Origin: Paenibacillus sp. MBLB1832
GTDB lineage: Bacteria > Bacillota > Bacilli > Paenibacillales > NBRC-103111
Reading direction: 5' to 3'
DNA length: 64,000 bases
Assembly (NCBI RefSeq): GCF_032271945.1
Contig: NZ_CP130319.1
Location: 575,001 to 639,000 of the forward strand
Shown: positions 1-10,657 of the stretch, one piece after another
Layout of the letters: each line of letters starts with the position of its first letter
How positions within the stretch are numbered: the first letter of the stretch is position 1
The notes under the pieces: generated by a model
What the model was told of the DNA's origin: nothing
Database searches by the model: none
The model's input: the letters and a program-made list of their open reading frames with translations, nothing else
Position numbers and translations under genes: made by a program

Positions 1-1
1 G

Positions 2-1189
2 CTAGGTGTAATCCCGAAAGAAGATGTGAAGGTGCTTCGTGAGAAGGCAAGCTTCAACATCGACCGTATTTACGAAATCGAGCAAGAGACGCGCCACGAC
101 GTGATCGCATTCACAAGAGCGGTATCCGAGACGCTCGGACCTGAGCGCAAATGGGTGCACTACGGCTTAACGTCCACTGACGTTGTCGATACAGCACTTG
201 GCTACCTTTTGAGACAAGCGAACGAAATTTTGGACAAAGACATCCAGAACTTCATCGAAATCCTTCGTAATAAAGCGATTGAACATAGAGATACAGCGAT
301 GATGGGCAGAACGCATGGTGTTCACGCAGAGCCAACGACATTTGGTTTGAAAATGGCGCTATGGTACGAGGAAATGAAACGTAACCTGGAGCGCTTCCGC
401 TTGGCTGCGGATGGCGTGCAGTTCGGTAAAATTTCCGGTGCTGTAGGCACGTACGCGAACATTGATCCGTTCGTTGAGCAATATGTGTGCGAGAAGCTAG
501 GCACAACACCAGCTCCGATCTCCACGCAAACGTTGCAGCGTGACCGTCACGCTGACTACATGGCGACATTAGCATTGGTAGCAACATCCCTAGATAAATT
601 TGCAACAGAAATTCGCGCCCTTCAGAAGAGTGAGTTCCGTGAAGTGGAAGAGCCGTTTGCAAAAGGTCAAAAAGGTTCCTCCGCAATGCCGCACAAACGT
701 AACCCAATCGGCTGCGAAAGCATTTCTGGTCTATCCCGCGTGATCCGTGGGCACATGGTGTCCGCTTACGAGAACGTAACGCTTTGGCATGAGCGCGACA
801 TTTCGCACTCCTCCGTTGAGCGTATTATTTTGCCAGATGCGACGCAGTTGCTCAACTACATGTTGAACCGCCTTGGCAACATCATCAAGAATTTGACGGT
901 GTTCCCGGAGAACATGAAACGCAACATGCGCAGCACGTATGATGTTCCTTTCTCTGGCCGCGTCATGACGAAGCTGATCGACAAAGGTTTTGCTCGTGAG
1001 CAAGCGTACGATACGGTACAGCCAAGAGCGATGCAAGCATGGGAAGAGCAACGTTCCTTCCGTGAAATTGTGGAGAACACATCGGTCATCACCGAAGTGC
1101 TTAGCCCGGAAGAAATCGCAGATTGCTTCGATCCGAGCTGGCATTTGAAGCATGTAAGCACGATCTTTGACCGTTTAGGTTTGAAATAG
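2..1189 (+). CDS. purB: Adenylosuccinate lyase, 5' end cut by window
   Basis: PurB cleaves SAICAR to AICAR and fumarate, and adenylosuccinate to AMP and fumarate, in cytosolic purine synthesis. The frame is open from base 2, so the first ~35 residues lie outside the window; the GTG at 26 is internal. The fumarase/aspartase-superfamily signature [10 protein letters not shown] is present near base 680, as is the N-terminal motif [13 protein letters not shown]. About 395 of the usual ~430 residues are visible. It is the first visible gene of the purine operon, 31 bp upstream of purC. Identification is secure. Confidence 0.97.
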   Translation, partial: LGVIPKEDVKVLREKASFNIDRIYEIEQETRHDVIAFTRAVSETLGPERKWVHYGLTSTDVVDTALGYLLRQANEILDKDIQNFIEILRNKAIEHRDTAMMGRTHGVHAEPTTFGLKMALWYEEMKRNLERFRLAADGVQFGKISGAVGTYANIDPFVEQYVCEKLGTTPAPISTQTLQRDRHADYMATLALVATSLDKFATEIRALQKSEFREVEEPFAKGQKGSSAMPHKRNPIGCESISGLSRVIRGHMVSAYENVTLWHERDISHSSVERIILPDATQLLNYMLNRLGNIIKNLTVFPENMKRNMRSTYDVPFSGRVMTKLIDKGFAREQAYDTVQPRAMQAWEEQRSFREIVENTSVITEVLSPEEIADCFDPSWHLKHVSTIFDRLGLK

Positions 1190-1220
1190 AAGAGACATGA
1201 AAGAAGCAGGAAGGGGTGCA

Positions 1221-2117
1221 ATGTTCGTGGCAAATGCAATTTTGAATTCAGCAGAAGAAATGATTAATGCCCCTCTGGTGCATAAAGGCAAAGTGCGTGA
1301 GCTGTATGATTTGGGCGATAGCTTTTTGATTGTCGTAACGGATCGCATTTCGGCTTTTGACTATATTTTGAAACCAGGTGTTCCAGACAAGGGCTATGTA
1401 CTGAATGCGCTAAGCAAATACTGGTTCGGCATTACGAGCGGGTATATGAATAATCACATCATTCACACGGACGTGGAGAAGCTTCACGCGATTATTCCTA
1501 GCGCCGAGGATCGGGAAGTGCTGAAAGAGCGTATCATTGTGGCAAAAAAGGCTGACCGCATCTCCATTGAGTGCGTAGTTCGCGGCTACATCACGGGGAA
1601 CGGCTGGAGACAGTACGAGAAAACCGGCGAAATTAACGGTAAAAAGCTGCCAGAAGGCTTGCGGAAAAACCAGCGCTTGAACGATCCGATTTTCACACCT
1701 GCTGCGAAAAACGATGTAGGTCACGATGAGGACATTTCCATTGAACAAATGATCGAGCTTGTCGGCGAAGAGCTGACATACGCGCTGCAAGAGCGCAGCA
1801 TCATGCTGTACACGCTGGCGCATAGCATTTGCGAGCAAAAAGGCATTATTTTGGCCGATACGAAGTTTGAATTCGGTTTTTATGCTGGCGAACTTATTAT
1901 CATTGATGAAATTTTCACGCCGGATTCTTCCCGTTACTGGTCCCAAGATAAATATGCCCTGGATATCGAGATCGATTCCATGGACAAAGAGCCTGTTCGC
2001 ACGTACTTAGCGGGATCCAATTGGGATAAAAATAGTGAGCCAGACGAGCTTCCCGCATCTGTCGTGGAAGAGACGTCGAACCGATATAAAGAAATTTTGC
2101 ACCGCTTGGTTGATTAA
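1221..2117 (+). CDS. purC: SAICAR synthetase
   Basis: PurC joins CAIR and aspartate using ATP, giving SAICAR, the substrate of PurB. Family motifs are visible: HKGKVRELYD near the N-terminus, VTDRISAFDY, and IIDEIFTPDSSRYW near the C-terminus. I chose the ATG at 1221 (298 aa) because it follows an AGGAAGGGG ribosome site and gives the usual family length. An in-frame ATG at 1197 would add eight residues without a good ribosome site. It lies between purB and purS in the operon. Confidence 0.96.
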   Translation: MFVANAILNSAEEMINAPLVHKGKVRELYDLGDSFLIVVTDRISAFDYILKPGVPDKGYVLNALSKYWFGITSGYMNNHIIHTDVEKLHAIIPSAEDREVLKERIIVAKKADRISIECVVRGYITGNGWRQYEKTGEINGKKLPEGLRKNQRLNDPIFTPAAKNDVGHDEDISIEQMIELVGEELTYALQERSIMLYTLAHSICEQKGIILADTKFEFGFYAGELIIIDEIFTPDSSRYWSQDKYALDIEIDSMDKEPVRTYLAGSNWDKNSEPDELPASVVEETSNRYKEILHRLVD

Positions 2118-2143
2118 AAATAACGCTGAGGAGCGATTTCACA

Positions 2144-2383
2144 ATGAAAGCAACAGTCTACGTAACAATTAAGCAGAACGTATTGGACGTACAAGGAACT
2201 GCCGTACAAGGAGCACTTCACTCCATGGGCTTCGAAGAAGTTGGCAAAGTGCGCATCGGTAAATATTTGGAGCTTGAGCTAGGTACAACGGACAGAGCAG
2301 AAGCGGAAACACGCGTAAAAGCAATGTGCGAGAAGCTGCTTGCGAACACAGTGATCGAAGACTACCGTTACGAATTGGTGTAA
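2144..2383 (+). CDS. purS: FGAM synthase subunit PurS
   Basis: PurS is the small subunit (79 aa) of the three-part phosphoribosylformylglycinamidine synthase, bridging PurQ and PurL. The protein begins MKATVYVTIKQNVLDVQG and shows the family pattern of a GKYLELEL core and a C-terminal NTVIEDYRYEL. The ribosome site is GAGGAGCG-like upstream of the ATG. Presence of separate purS, purQ and a ~750-aa purL is the Gram-positive form of this enzyme. Confidence 0.96.
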   Translation: MKATVYVTIKQNVLDVQGTAVQGALHSMGFEEVGKVRIGKYLELELGTTDRAEAETRVKAMCEKLLANTVIEDYRYELV

Positions 2384-2423
2384 GAGACACAAGTTAATCC
2401 AGAACTTTTAGGAGGAAGAAGTC

Positions 2424-3119
2424 ATGAATTTTGCGGTTCTTGTGTTCCCGGGATCGAATTGCGATATCGACTTGTACAAAGCGATTGAAGATACAATTGG
2501 TCAACCAGTTGACTATGTGTGGCATACGGACGGCGACTTGTCCAAATATGATTGTATCCTAGTGCCAGGTGGATTCTCTTACGGGGATTACCTGCGTTGC
2601 GGAGCGATCGCTCAGTTCACGAACGTCATGAAAGCTGTTGTGAAAGCTGCGGAAGAAGGCAAGTACATTCTAGGTATTTGTAACGGATTCCAAGTGTTGA
2701 CGGAAGCTCGTTTGCTGCCAGGCGCTTTGCTGCGCAATAACGGCATGAAGTTCCGCTGTCACCAAGCGCTTCTGAGAGTTGAGAACAACACAACGGCGTT
2801 CACGCGTGATTATGCCGAGGGTGAATTGATCAACATTCCGATCGCACATGGCGAAGGCAACTACTATTGTGACGAAGAAACACTGAAGGAACTGCAAGAA
2901 AACAACCAAATCGTGTTCCGTTATGAAGCGGGCAACAACCCGAATGGATCACTTGATGATATCGCAGGAATTAGCAACAGGGCAGGAAACGTTGTGGGTA
3001 TGATGCCTCATCCAGAGCGTGCCGTTCATGAGATTCTAGGATCTGCTGACGGAAAAAGAATGTTTACATCAATCTTGAGTGCTTGGAGGGAAAAACATGA
3101 CGCAGCAGCTATCCGCTAA
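2424..3119 (+). CDS. purQ: FGAM synthase glutaminase subunit PurQ
   Basis: PurQ (231 aa) is a class I glutamine amidotransferase that releases ammonia for PurL. The nucleophile elbow GICNGFQ (Cys near residue 87) and the C-terminal MMPHPERA carrying the catalytic His are both present. A strong AGGAGG precedes the ATG. The 3' end overlaps the purL start by 23 bp, which suggests coupled translation. Confidence 0.97.
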   Translation: MNFAVLVFPGSNCDIDLYKAIEDTIGQPVDYVWHTDGDLSKYDCILVPGGFSYGDYLRCGAIAQFTNVMKAVVKAAEEGKYILGICNGFQVLTEARLLPGALLRNNGMKFRCHQALLRVENNTTAFTRDYAEGELINIPIAHGEGNYYCDEETLKELQENNQIVFRYEAGNNPNGSLDDIAGISNRAGNVVGMMPHPERAVHEILGSADGKRMFTSILSAWREKHDAAAIR

Positions 3120-5340
3120 GGAACCAACGGCCGAACAAATCGCGGAACAGAAAATTTACAAGCAAATGGGCGTTACAGACGACGAGTATGCCAAAATTTG
3201 CGGCTTCCTTGGACGCAATCCGAACTATGTCGAGATCGGCGTTTTCAGCGTTATGTGGTCTGAGCATTGTTCTTACAAAAATTCCAAACCTGTGCTTCGC
3301 AAATTCCCTGTAACAGGACCTCGCGTTCTGATGGGACCTGGTGAAGGTGCAGGGATTGTAGATATCGGAGACAACCAAGCGGTTGTGTTCAAAATTGAAA
3401 GTCATAACCACCCTTCCGCGATCGAGCCTTACCAAGGCGCAGCGACAGGTGTGGGCGGTATTATTCGTGATATTTTCTCCATGGGCGCGCGCCCAGTGGC
3501 ATTATTAAACTCTTTGCGTTTCGGTAAGCTGCAAAACGATCGCGTGAAATACTTGTTCGAGCACGTTGTCTCTGGTATCGCTGGATACGGTAACTGTATC
3601 GGGATTCCGACCGTCGGCGGCGAAGTGATGTTCGACGAGAGCTACGAGGGGAACCCGCTCGTTAATGCGATGTGTGTGGGTCTTATCGACCACAACATGA
3701 TTCAACGCGGTGTTGCCAAAGGTGTTGGCAACCCAGTCTTCTACGTAGGCCCAGCAACGGGCCGCGATGGGATCCACGGTGCGACGTTCGCATCCGAGGA
3801 GCTGACAGCTGAGTCTGAGGCGAAACGTCCAGCGGTTCAAGTGGGCGATCCGTTCATGGAAAAGCTAGTTCTAGAAGCATGCTTAGAGCTAATTAATTCC
3901 GGTATTGTACTCGGGATTCAAGATATGGGTGCAGCGGGACTTACTTGTTCCTCCGCTGAGATGGCAAGTAAAGCAGGTAACGGCATGGAGCTGTACCTGG
4001 ATGAAGTGCCGCAACGCGAAGAAGGCATGACAGCGTATGAAATGATGCTGTCCGAGTCCCAAGAGCGTATGCTTTTCGTTGTGGAGCCAAAGCATGAGGC
4101 GCAAGCAAAAGGTATTTTCGAGCGCTGGGGCTTGCACTGCGCGAAAGTCGGTAAGGTAACCGACGACGGTTACCTGAAGTTGATCCACCACGGTGAAGTC
4201 GTGGGGAACATGCCTGTTGGCGCACTCGTTGACGAGTGCCCGGTTTACAATAAGCCGAGCAAAGTGCCGGCTTACTACGAAGCAGGCGCAGCGGTAGACA
4301 CGACTCGTTACGAGGAAGTCGTGAAGCTGACGGATGCACTGAAATCTGTGTTGGCGTCCCCGACGGTCGCGAGCAAAGAGTGGGTTTATAACCAGTACGA
4401 TTACATGGTTCGTACAGAAACAGCTGTGCGTCCAGGTTCGGACGCAGCAGTAGTAACCATCCGCGGTACGCGCAAAGGTCTTGCGATGACAACGGATTGT
4501 AACGGACGCTACGTGTACCTGGATCCGGAAGTGGGCGGTCGTATCGCGGTTTCCGAAGCTGCGCGTAACATCGTTTGTTCCGGTGCGGAGCCGCTTGCAG
4601 TGACGGATAACCTGAACTTTGGTTCCCCGGACAAGCCTGAGATCTTCTGGCAGCTGGAGAAATCCACAGACGGTATGGCGGAAGCTTGCCGCTTCTTGGA
4701 TACGCCAGTTATCGGCGGTAACGTCTCGCTCTATAACGAGAATGCCAAAGGCGCGATCTACCCGACGCCGGTTATCGGGATGGTTGGTCTCGTTCATGAC
4801 GTGGACCACATCACAACACAAAACTTCAAAAACGAAGGCGACATCATTATCCTGCTTGGCGAGACGAAAGCGGAGCTCGGCGGCAGCGAATTCCAATATG
4901 TGATTCACGGTGTTACTGAAGGTCGTCCACCAGAGTTGGACTTGGCGACAGAGAAACGCCTGCAAAACGCAGTACTAAAAGCGATTCAAGAAGGTCTTGT
5001 TGCCTCTGCGCATGACTTGTCCGAGGGCGGTTTGGCTGTGGCGCTTGCAGAAAGCTGCATCAGCGGCAACATCGGCGCAGAAGTGAACGTAGCGTCCGAG
5101 CTTCGTCCTGACTTCGCATTGTTCAGTGAAACACAATCCCGTATTTTGCTGAGTGCAACACCTGACAAAGCAGATGCTCTGAAACACTGGATCGCTTCCC
5201 AAGGCGTACCTTATCAAGAAATCGGAAAAGTAACAGGTTCCTACCTGACTGTGAAAATCAATGACGAACAGCGTCTCCAGTCCTCGGTTGCCGAGCTGGC
5301 GAAAGTCTGGAAGGATGCGATTCCATGTCTAATGGCGTGA
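3097..5340 (+). CDS. purL: FGAM synthase large subunit PurL
   Basis: PurL (747 aa) is the ATP-dependent synthetase subunit converting FGAR to FGAM with ammonia from PurQ. Motifs include [12 protein letters not shown] near the N-terminus, [21 protein letters not shown], and the second-half repeat [15 protein letters not shown] placed the start at ATG 3097, behind TTGGAGGG; an in-frame upstream start at 3079 has no ribosome site. It overlaps purQ upstream and purF downstream by 16 bp. Confidence 0.97.
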   Translation: MTQQLSAKEPTAEQIAEQKIYKQMGVTDDEYAKICGFLGRNPNYVEIGVFSVMWSEHCSYKNSKPVLRKFPVTGPRVLMGPGEGAGIVDIGDNQAVVFKIESHNHPSAIEPYQGAATGVGGIIRDIFSMGARPVALLNSLRFGKLQNDRVKYLFEHVVSGIAGYGNCIGIPTVGGEVMFDESYEGNPLVNAMCVGLIDHNMIQRGVAKGVGNPVFYVGPATGRDGIHGATFASEELTAESEAKRPAVQVGDPFMEKLVLEACLELINSGIVLGIQDMGAAGLTCSSAEMASKAGNGMELYLDEVPQREEGMTAYEMMLSESQERMLFVVEPKHEAQAKGIFERWGLHCAKVGKVTDDGYLKLIHHGEVVGNMPVGALVDECPVYNKPSKVPAYYEAGAAVDTTRYEEVVKLTDALKSVLASPTVASKEWVYNQYDYMVRTETAVRPGSDAAVVTIRGTRKGLAMTTDCNGRYVYLDPEVGGRIAVSEAARNIVCSGAEPLAVTDNLNFGSPDKPEIFWQLEKSTDGMAEACRFLDTPVIGGNVSLYNENAKGAIYPTPVIGMVGLVHDVDHITTQNFKNEGDIIILLGETKAELGGSEFQYVIHGVTEGRPPELDLATEKRLQNAVLKAIQEGLVASAHDLSEGGLAVALAESCISGNIGAEVNVASELRPDFALFSETQSRILLSATPDKADALKHWIASQGVPYQEIGKVTGSYLTVKINDEQRLQSSVAELAKVWKDAIPCLMA

Positions 5341-6857
5341 AACAATCCAAGGCCCTAAAGCTTCCTGCGGCGCCACAAGTACAACTTGAGAATGGACAGC
5401 ATGAGCTTTGGACAGGAGAATATTACAACGAAGGTATTGGCGGCCAAGGCGGATTGTTCGATAAGCTGAATGAGGAGTGCGGCGTGTTCGGGGTGTACGG
5501 TCATCCCGACGCTTCCTCGCTGTGCTACTACGGGCTGCATGCCCTTCAGCATCGTGGGCAGGAAAGTGCCGGCATCTGTACGGTGGATGAAGGCAAGTTT
5601 CATTATTATCGCGGTATGGGATTGGCCAAAGAGGTATTTACCAATGAAAATTTACATCCTCTTACGGGTTCAACCGCTATCGCACATGTACGTTATTCAA
5701 CAGCAGGCGAGAGCAAGCTGGCGAATGCACAGCCGCTCGTTTTCAAATACCGTGAGGGCGATCTTGCGATTGCAACGAACGGGAACTTGGACAACGCCAA
5801 CATCATCAAGCGTGAGTTAGAGCGGAAGGGCTCCATTTTCCAAACGACTAGTGATACTGAGGTTATGGCGCATCTGATTGCTCGTTCCGAGCATGATGAT
5901 ATCGTGGAAGCTGTGAAAGATGCGATGAATCAAGTCATCGGCGGTTTCGCGTTCCTCATTATTACGAAGGACAGATTGATTGCGGCGCTGGATCCGAATG
6001 GGTTGCGTCCTTTCATGATCGGTCGTCTTGGCGAGGCGTACTTGTTCGCTTCGGAGAGTTGTGCGTTCGACGCGGTTGGCGCAACGTATTTCCGTGATGT
6101 ACAGCCTGGTGAAATCATCGTCATTGATCGTGACGGCTTCCGTTCGGAGCGTTTTGCTGAGGGTAGCAGACGTGCAATTTGTGCGATGGAATACATCTAC
6201 TTCGCTCGTCCTGACAGCGATATTGACACGGTGAACATTCACTCCGCACGTAAGCGGATGGGTAAACGTCTGGCGATGGAAGCTTTCGTGGATGCGGATG
6301 TAGTGACTGGCGTACCAGATTCCAGTATTTCGGCGGCGATTGGTTTTGCGGAACAAACGGGAATCCCTTATGAGCTGGGTCTAATCAAGAACCGATACAC
6401 GGGGCGGACGTTCATCATTCCAAGCCAAGAGCTTCGTGAGCAAGGGGTCAAAATGAAGCTGAGCGCAGTTCGCAAAGTGGTCGAAGGCAAGCGTGTTGTG
6501 ATGATCGATGACTCCATCGTTCGTGGAACAACCTCGCTGCGCATCGTTAACCTGCTGCGTGAGGCGGGGGCAACGGAAGTGCATGTGCGGATTTCGTCGC
6601 CGCCATTCATGAACCCGTGCTACTACGGAATCGATACGCCGGACCGCAAAGAGCTGATCGCGGCTATGAACTCGATCGAAGAGATTCGCAAAGCGATCAA
6701 CGCGGATTCGCTTCACTTCCTGACGAAGGAAGGTTTGCTCGATTCCATCGGTCAAGGTTCCGCAGGTTCGGCTAGCGGATATTGCACGGCTTGCTTCGAC
6801 AACAGCTATCCAACCGAAATCGTCGATGTGACGAAGGTTGGCTGTGCGTGTGATTAG
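5325..6857 (+). CDS. purF: Amidophosphoribosyltransferase with a long pro-region
   Basis: PurF makes 5-phosphoribosylamine from PRPP and glutamine, the committed step. The N-terminal nucleophile motif [11 protein letters not shown] puts the Cys at residue 52, followed by the glutaminase domain and a PRPP-binding loop [14 protein letters not shown]-terminal CTACFD and CACD cysteines fit the Fe-S-containing Bacillus-type enzyme. The family's propeptide is usually about 10 residues, so the 51-residue pro-region here is notable. The start could lie further in, but the region is open and the purL overlap supports ATG 5325. Confidence 0.95.
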   Translation: MSNGVKQSKALKLPAAPQVQLENGQHELWTGEYYNEGIGGQGGLFDKLNEECGVFGVYGHPDASSLCYYGLHALQHRGQESAGICTVDEGKFHYYRGMGLAKEVFTNENLHPLTGSTAIAHVRYSTAGESKLANAQPLVFKYREGDLAIATNGNLDNANIIKRELERKGSIFQTTSDTEVMAHLIARSEHDDIVEAVKDAMNQVIGGFAFLIITKDRLIAALDPNGLRPFMIGRLGEAYLFASESCAFDAVGATYFRDVQPGEIIVIDRDGFRSERFAEGSRRAICAMEYIYFARPDSDIDTVNIHSARKRMGKRLAMEAFVDADVVTGVPDSSISAAIGFAEQTGIPYELGLIKNRYTGRTFIIPSQELREQGVKMKLSAVRKVVEGKRVVMIDDSIVRGTTSLRIVNLLREAGATEVHVRISSPPFMNPCYYGIDTPDRKELIAAMNSIEEIRKAINADSLHFLTKEGLLDSIGQGSAGSASGYCTACFDNSYPTEIVDVTKVGCACD

Positions 6858-6939
6858 AGACAGAGACAGAGATAACTAAAGAGAAAACGGGGGTCTAGTG
6901 ACCTCCCCATACATAGACAAATCGAAGGAGTGTTGCTCA

Positions 6940-7980
6940 GTGTCGGATGCTTACAAACAAGCTGGCGTCGATATCGCGGCGGGGAACGAAGCAGTAGAAC
7001 GGATGAAAAAGCACGTCAAACGGACATTCCGTCCTGAAGTGTTAACGGACCTCGGAGGCTTCGGCGGGCTGTTCAGCTTGAACAAAGACAAGTATGAGGA
7101 GCCAGTACTCGTATCGGGTACGGACGGCGTAGGCACGAAGCTGAAGATCGCTTTTGCCATGGATAAGCATGATACGATCGGGATCGACGCGGTTGCGATG
7201 TGTGTGAACGATATTATCGTTCAAGGCGCAGAGCCATTGTTCTTCCTTGACTATCTGGCTTGCGATAAAGTCATTCCAGAGAAAATTGAAGCGATTATTA
7301 AAGGGATCGCCGACGGTTGTGCGCAATCTGGTTGCTCACTCATCGGTGGTGAAACGGCGGAAATGCCTGGCATGTATGCACAAGGGGAGTATGACATTGC
7401 AGGCTTTACGGTTGGAATCGTCGACAAGAAAAAGATCATCGACGGAACAACGATCCGTCCTGGAGATGTCGTGCTAGGACTAGCTTCCAGTGGTGTGCAC
7501 AGTAACGGGTTCTCGCTTGTGCGCAAGCTTTTGCTAGAAGATAACGGGTATACCCTTCAAGGGCATGTGGAAGAGCTTGGCGACAAGCTTGGTAATGTGC
7601 TTCTGGAGCCAACGAAGTTGTATGTGAAGCCAGTTTTGGCTATGTTGGAAGACGTAGCGATCAAAGGGATGGCGCACATTACAGGTGGCGGTTTTATCGA
7701 AAATATTCCGCGGGTTCTGCCGGATGGCGTGAACGTGGATATCCAATATGGATCATGGCCGATCCTTCCGATTTTCTCCTTGATGCAGCGTGTAGGTAAC
7801 ATCACGAACAATGATATGTTCCGCACGTTCAACATGGGAATCGGGATGGTTGTCATCGTAGCGGCTGACGATGCAGAGAAAGCGATTGCTGCAGCAGAAG
7901 CGCAAGGCGAGAAAGCATACCGTTTAGGTGTAGTAACAGAAGGCGAGCGTGTGGTTACGTTCCAAGGAGCTGACGTGTAA
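6940..7980 (+). CDS. purM: AIR synthetase
   Basis: PurM closes the imidazole ring of FGAM with ATP to give AIR. Visible motifs: [14 protein letters not shown] (ATP-binding), [11 protein letters not shown], and [15 protein letters not shown]. The GTG at 6940 follows AAGGAG with 9-nt spacing and yields a 346-aa protein matching family length. The in-frame GTG at 6898 would add 14 residues with no ribosome site. The gene abuts purN with a TAATG overlap. Confidence 0.96.
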   Translation: MSDAYKQAGVDIAAGNEAVERMKKHVKRTFRPEVLTDLGGFGGLFSLNKDKYEEPVLVSGTDGVGTKLKIAFAMDKHDTIGIDAVAMCVNDIIVQGAEPLFFLDYLACDKVIPEKIEAIIKGIADGCAQSGCSLIGGETAEMPGMYAQGEYDIAGFTVGIVDKKKIIDGTTIRPGDVVLGLASSGVHSNGFSLVRKLLLEDNGYTLQGHVEELGDKLGNVLLEPTKLYVKPVLAMLEDVAIKGMAHITGGGFIENIPRVLPDGVNVDIQYGSWPILPIFSLMQRVGNITNNDMFRTFNMGIGMVVIVAADDAEKAIAAAEAQGEKAYRLGVVTEGERVVTFQGADV

Positions 7981-8591
7981 TGCAGCCTTATCGCATTGCG
8001 GTTATGGCTTCGGGCAGCGGCTCGAATTTCCAAGCTATCGTAGATCAGGTACAGAAGGGGAAGCTTGATGTCAGCATCGAGCTTCTTGTCTGTGATCGAC
8101 CGAATGCGTTCGTTGTTGAACGCGCTAGGGAAGCGAAGGTGCCTGTGTTTGTTTTTAATCCAAAAGAGTACGAGAGCCGTGAGGCGTATGAAACGCTTGT
8201 GTTGAAAGAGCTGCAGGATCGCCAGATTGATCTGGTCGTCATGGCAGGTTACATGCGGATCATTACGAATGTGCTAGTTGAGCCGTTTTTCGGGCGGATG
8301 ATTAACATTCATCCATCGTTGTTGCCGTCGTTCCCTGGCGTGCGCGCAGTGGAGCAGGCCGTGGACTATGGCGTGAAGCAGACCGGCGTCACGGTGCATT
8401 TCGTCGATGGCGGGCTGGACTCCGGCCCGATCATTGCGCAGCGTGCCGTGGAGATCCACGAGCACGAGACAGCCGATTCGCTCACGGAGCGAATCCATGC
8501 GGCTGAGCACGTGCTGCTGCCGCAGGTCGTGCGGTGGTTGCGCGAGGGCCGCGTGAGCATCGACGGCCGCAGGGTGAGCGTGCGGCTGTAG
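7980..8591 (+). CDS. purN: GAR formyltransferase
   Basis: PurN transfers a formyl group from 10-formyl-THF to GAR. The 203-aa protein starts with the AVMASGSGSNFQAIVD fold motif and contains the catalytic block INIHPSLLPSFPG (Asn and His) and HFVDGGLDSGPII (Asp). The ATG shares one base with the purM stop and has AAGGAG upstream, so translation is coupled. The last ~110 bp also carry an open antisense frame that continues into the 81-bp repeats. Confidence 0.96.
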   Translation: MQPYRIAVMASGSGSNFQAIVDQVQKGKLDVSIELLVCDRPNAFVVERAREAKVPVFVFNPKEYESREAYETLVLKELQDRQIDLVVMAGYMRIITNVLVEPFFGRMINIHPSLLPSFPGVRAVEQAVDYGVKQTGVTVHFVDGGLDSGPIIAQRAVEIHEHETADSLTERIHAAEHVLLPQVVRWLREGRVSIDGRRVSVRL

Positions 8592-8603
8592 GGAATGATG
8601 GAT

Positions 8604-8927
8604 TGCTGGCTCTAGCAGCACTATCCCAATGGCTCAGGTCAACCAGCATCTCGGTGGCTTCTGAGTCCAGGGGATAATGCACCATGCTGGCTCTAGCAGC
8701 ACTATCCCAATGGCTCAGGTCAACCAGCATCTCGATAGCCTCTGAGTCCAGGGGATAATGCGCCATGCTGGCTCTAGCAGCACTATCCCAATGGCTCATT
8801 TCAACCAGCATCTCGATAGCTTCTGAGCCCAGGGGATAATGCCCCATGCTGGCGTTAGCACCACAATCCCAATGGCTCAGTTCAACCAGCTTCTCGATGG
8901 CTTCTGAGTCTAGGGGATAGTGCCCCA
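8604..8927 (+). repeat. Four tandem 81-bp repeats between purN and purH
   Basis: Four copies begin at 8604, 8685, 8766 and 8847, each 81 bp with a few differences; a fifth copy diverges after its first bases. Read on the minus strand they form one open frame (8928 down to 8482) encoding four 27-residue units of the type MxHYPLDSEAIExLVxLSHWD. No ribosome site precedes the minus-strand ATG at 8928, so I do not call a gene. The array fills most of the 450-bp gap inside an operon that is otherwise tightly packed. Confidence 0.9.
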
Positions 8928-9041
8928 TGCTGTCTCAAGGGTGTTAAGGTACTTGGTACGGCGAACGGAAACCATCATTTTCATATTAATGAACTTATAT
9001 CTTTCACATACAATAATTCCATTCCCTAAGGAGGAAGCATA

Positions 9042-10589
9042 GTGGCAATCAAAAGAGCACTGATCTCCGTTTTTGATAAGACAGGCATCGTTGAGTTCGC
9101 AAGCGAGTTATCGAAGCTGGGCGTTGAGATCATTTCCACAGGCGGTACGCTAAGTTTGTTGAAGGAGAAAGGAATACCGGTGATCGGTATTTCCGAGGTT
9201 ACAGGGTTCCCGGAGATCATGGATGGACGTGTGAAAACACTTCACCCGAACGTGCACGGCGGACTTCTGGCTGTTCGTGACAACGAGGAGCATCAAGCAA
9301 GCATGAAAGAGCTTGGCCTTTCATATATCGATCTGGTTGTCGTGAATTTGTATCCTTTTGCCGAGACGATTGCGAAACCTGATGTGACGTACGAGGATGC
9401 GATCGAAAACATCGATATCGGTGGACCGACTATGCTTCGTTCCGCAGCGAAAAATCATGCTTTCGTTTCCGTGATCGTCGATACGACGGACTACGCGAAG
9501 GTGTTGGAAGAAGTACAAGAGACAGGCGATACTACGCTCGAAACGCGTAAACGTCTAGCAGCCAAAGTATTCCGTCACACTGGCGCGTACGATGCGTTGA
9601 TCGGCGAGTACTTGACTGGTCTGCAAGGCGAGCCTTACCCTGAGCGTTACACTGTGACGTATGAGAAAATGCAAGAGCTTCGTTACGGGGAAAACCCGCA
9701 CCAAAGCGCAGCGTTTTATCGCACGCCGAATGCGGCTGCTGGCAACATTACAACGGCTGAACAATTACACGGTAAAGAATTATCGTACAACAATATTAAT
9801 GACGCTAACACTGCGCTACAGATCGTTAAGGAGTTCAGCGAGCCTGCGGTTGTTGCCGTGAAGCACATGAACCCTTGCGGTGTAGGCATCGGCACGAACG
9901 TGCTGGAAGCTTACACGAAAGCGTACAACGCAGACCCGACGTCCATTTTCGGCGGAATTGTGGCTGCAAACCGTGCAATCGACGAAGCGACAGCGCAATT
10001 GCTGCATGAGATTTTCTTGGAAATCGTGATCGCGCCGGATTTTACACCAGAAGCACTTGAGATTCTAGCTAAAAAGAAAAACATCCGCCTACTCAAAGTA
10101 GCCGGTTTGGATACGATTGCTGGCCGTACATCCTCACCAGTAATCACAACAGTCGAAGGCGGTATGCTTGTTCAAGCGAGCGACGCTTACCAACTGACAG
10201 AAGCGGATCTGAAAGTCGTTTCCGAGCGTCAACCGACGGCGGAAGAGATGAAGCAGTTGCTTTTCGCATGGAAAGTAGTTAAGCACGTTAAATCTAACGC
10301 CATCGTACTTGTGGCTGACGATATGACAGTGGGCGTGGGCGCTGGTCAAATGAACCGTGTCGGCGCAGCGAAAATCGCGATTGAGCAAGCTGGCGACAAA
10401 GCGAAAGGCTCCGTCCTTTCGTCCGATGCGTTCTTCCCAATGGGCGACACGCTCGAAATGGCAGCAAAAGCAGGTATCACAGCGGTGATTCAACCGGGCG
10501 GCTCCATTAAAGACGAAGAATCCATTCGTGTAGCGAACGAAAATGGCATTGCCATGGTCATGACAGGTGTTCGTCACTTTAAACACTAA
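9042..10589 (+). CDS. purH: AICAR transformylase/IMP cyclohydrolase
   Basis: PurH performs the last two steps to IMP. The 515-aa protein has the N-terminal cyclohydrolase domain ([34 protein letters not shown]) and the C-terminal formyltransferase domain ([31 protein letters not shown]). The GTG start follows AAGGAGG. It resumes the operon after the repeat array; no strong promoter was evident in the gap. Confidence 0.97.
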   Translation: MAIKRALISVFDKTGIVEFASELSKLGVEIISTGGTLSLLKEKGIPVIGISEVTGFPEIMDGRVKTLHPNVHGGLLAVRDNEEHQASMKELGLSYIDLVVVNLYPFAETIAKPDVTYEDAIENIDIGGPTMLRSAAKNHAFVSVIVDTTDYAKVLEEVQETGDTTLETRKRLAAKVFRHTGAYDALIGEYLTGLQGEPYPERYTVTYEKMQELRYGENPHQSAAFYRTPNAAAGNITTAEQLHGKELSYNNINDANTALQIVKEFSEPAVVAVKHMNPCGVGIGTNVLEAYTKAYNADPTSIFGGIVAANRAIDEATAQLLHEIFLEIVIAPDFTPEALEILAKKKNIRLLKVAGLDTIAGRTSSPVITTVEGGMLVQASDAYQLTEADLKVVSERQPTAEEMKQLLFAWKVVKHVKSNAIVLVADDMTVGVGAGQMNRVGAAKIAIEQAGDKAKGSVLSSDAFFPMGDTLEMAAKAGITAVIQPGGSIKDEESIRVANENGIAMVMTGVRHFKH

Positions 10590-10597
10590 AACAATGA

Positions 10598-10633
10598 GAA
10601 TGCTCACGATTCGTTAGGGGACCGTGGGCATTC
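10598..10633 (+). other. Hairpin between purH and purD
   Basis: An 11-bp stem (GAATGCTCACG pairing with CGTGGGCATTC, one G-U) with a 14-nt loop sits in the 68-bp purH-purD gap. No T-run follows, so it may be an RNA-stability or processing element rather than a terminator. Confidence 0.5.
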
Positions 10634-10657
10634 CCCATGAGAGGGGTTTCCGACACA

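Noticed and set aside
3889..4965. 358-aa minus-strand ORF over purL
   Set aside because: Shadow of purL; Cys/His-rich composition typical of reverse-frame reading.
8482..8928. 148-aa minus-strand ORF spanning the 81-bp repeats as a protein gene
   Set aside because: No ribosome site before its ATG and it runs antisense through the purN 3' end; open frame can arise from a repeat length divisible by three. Kept only as a repeat.
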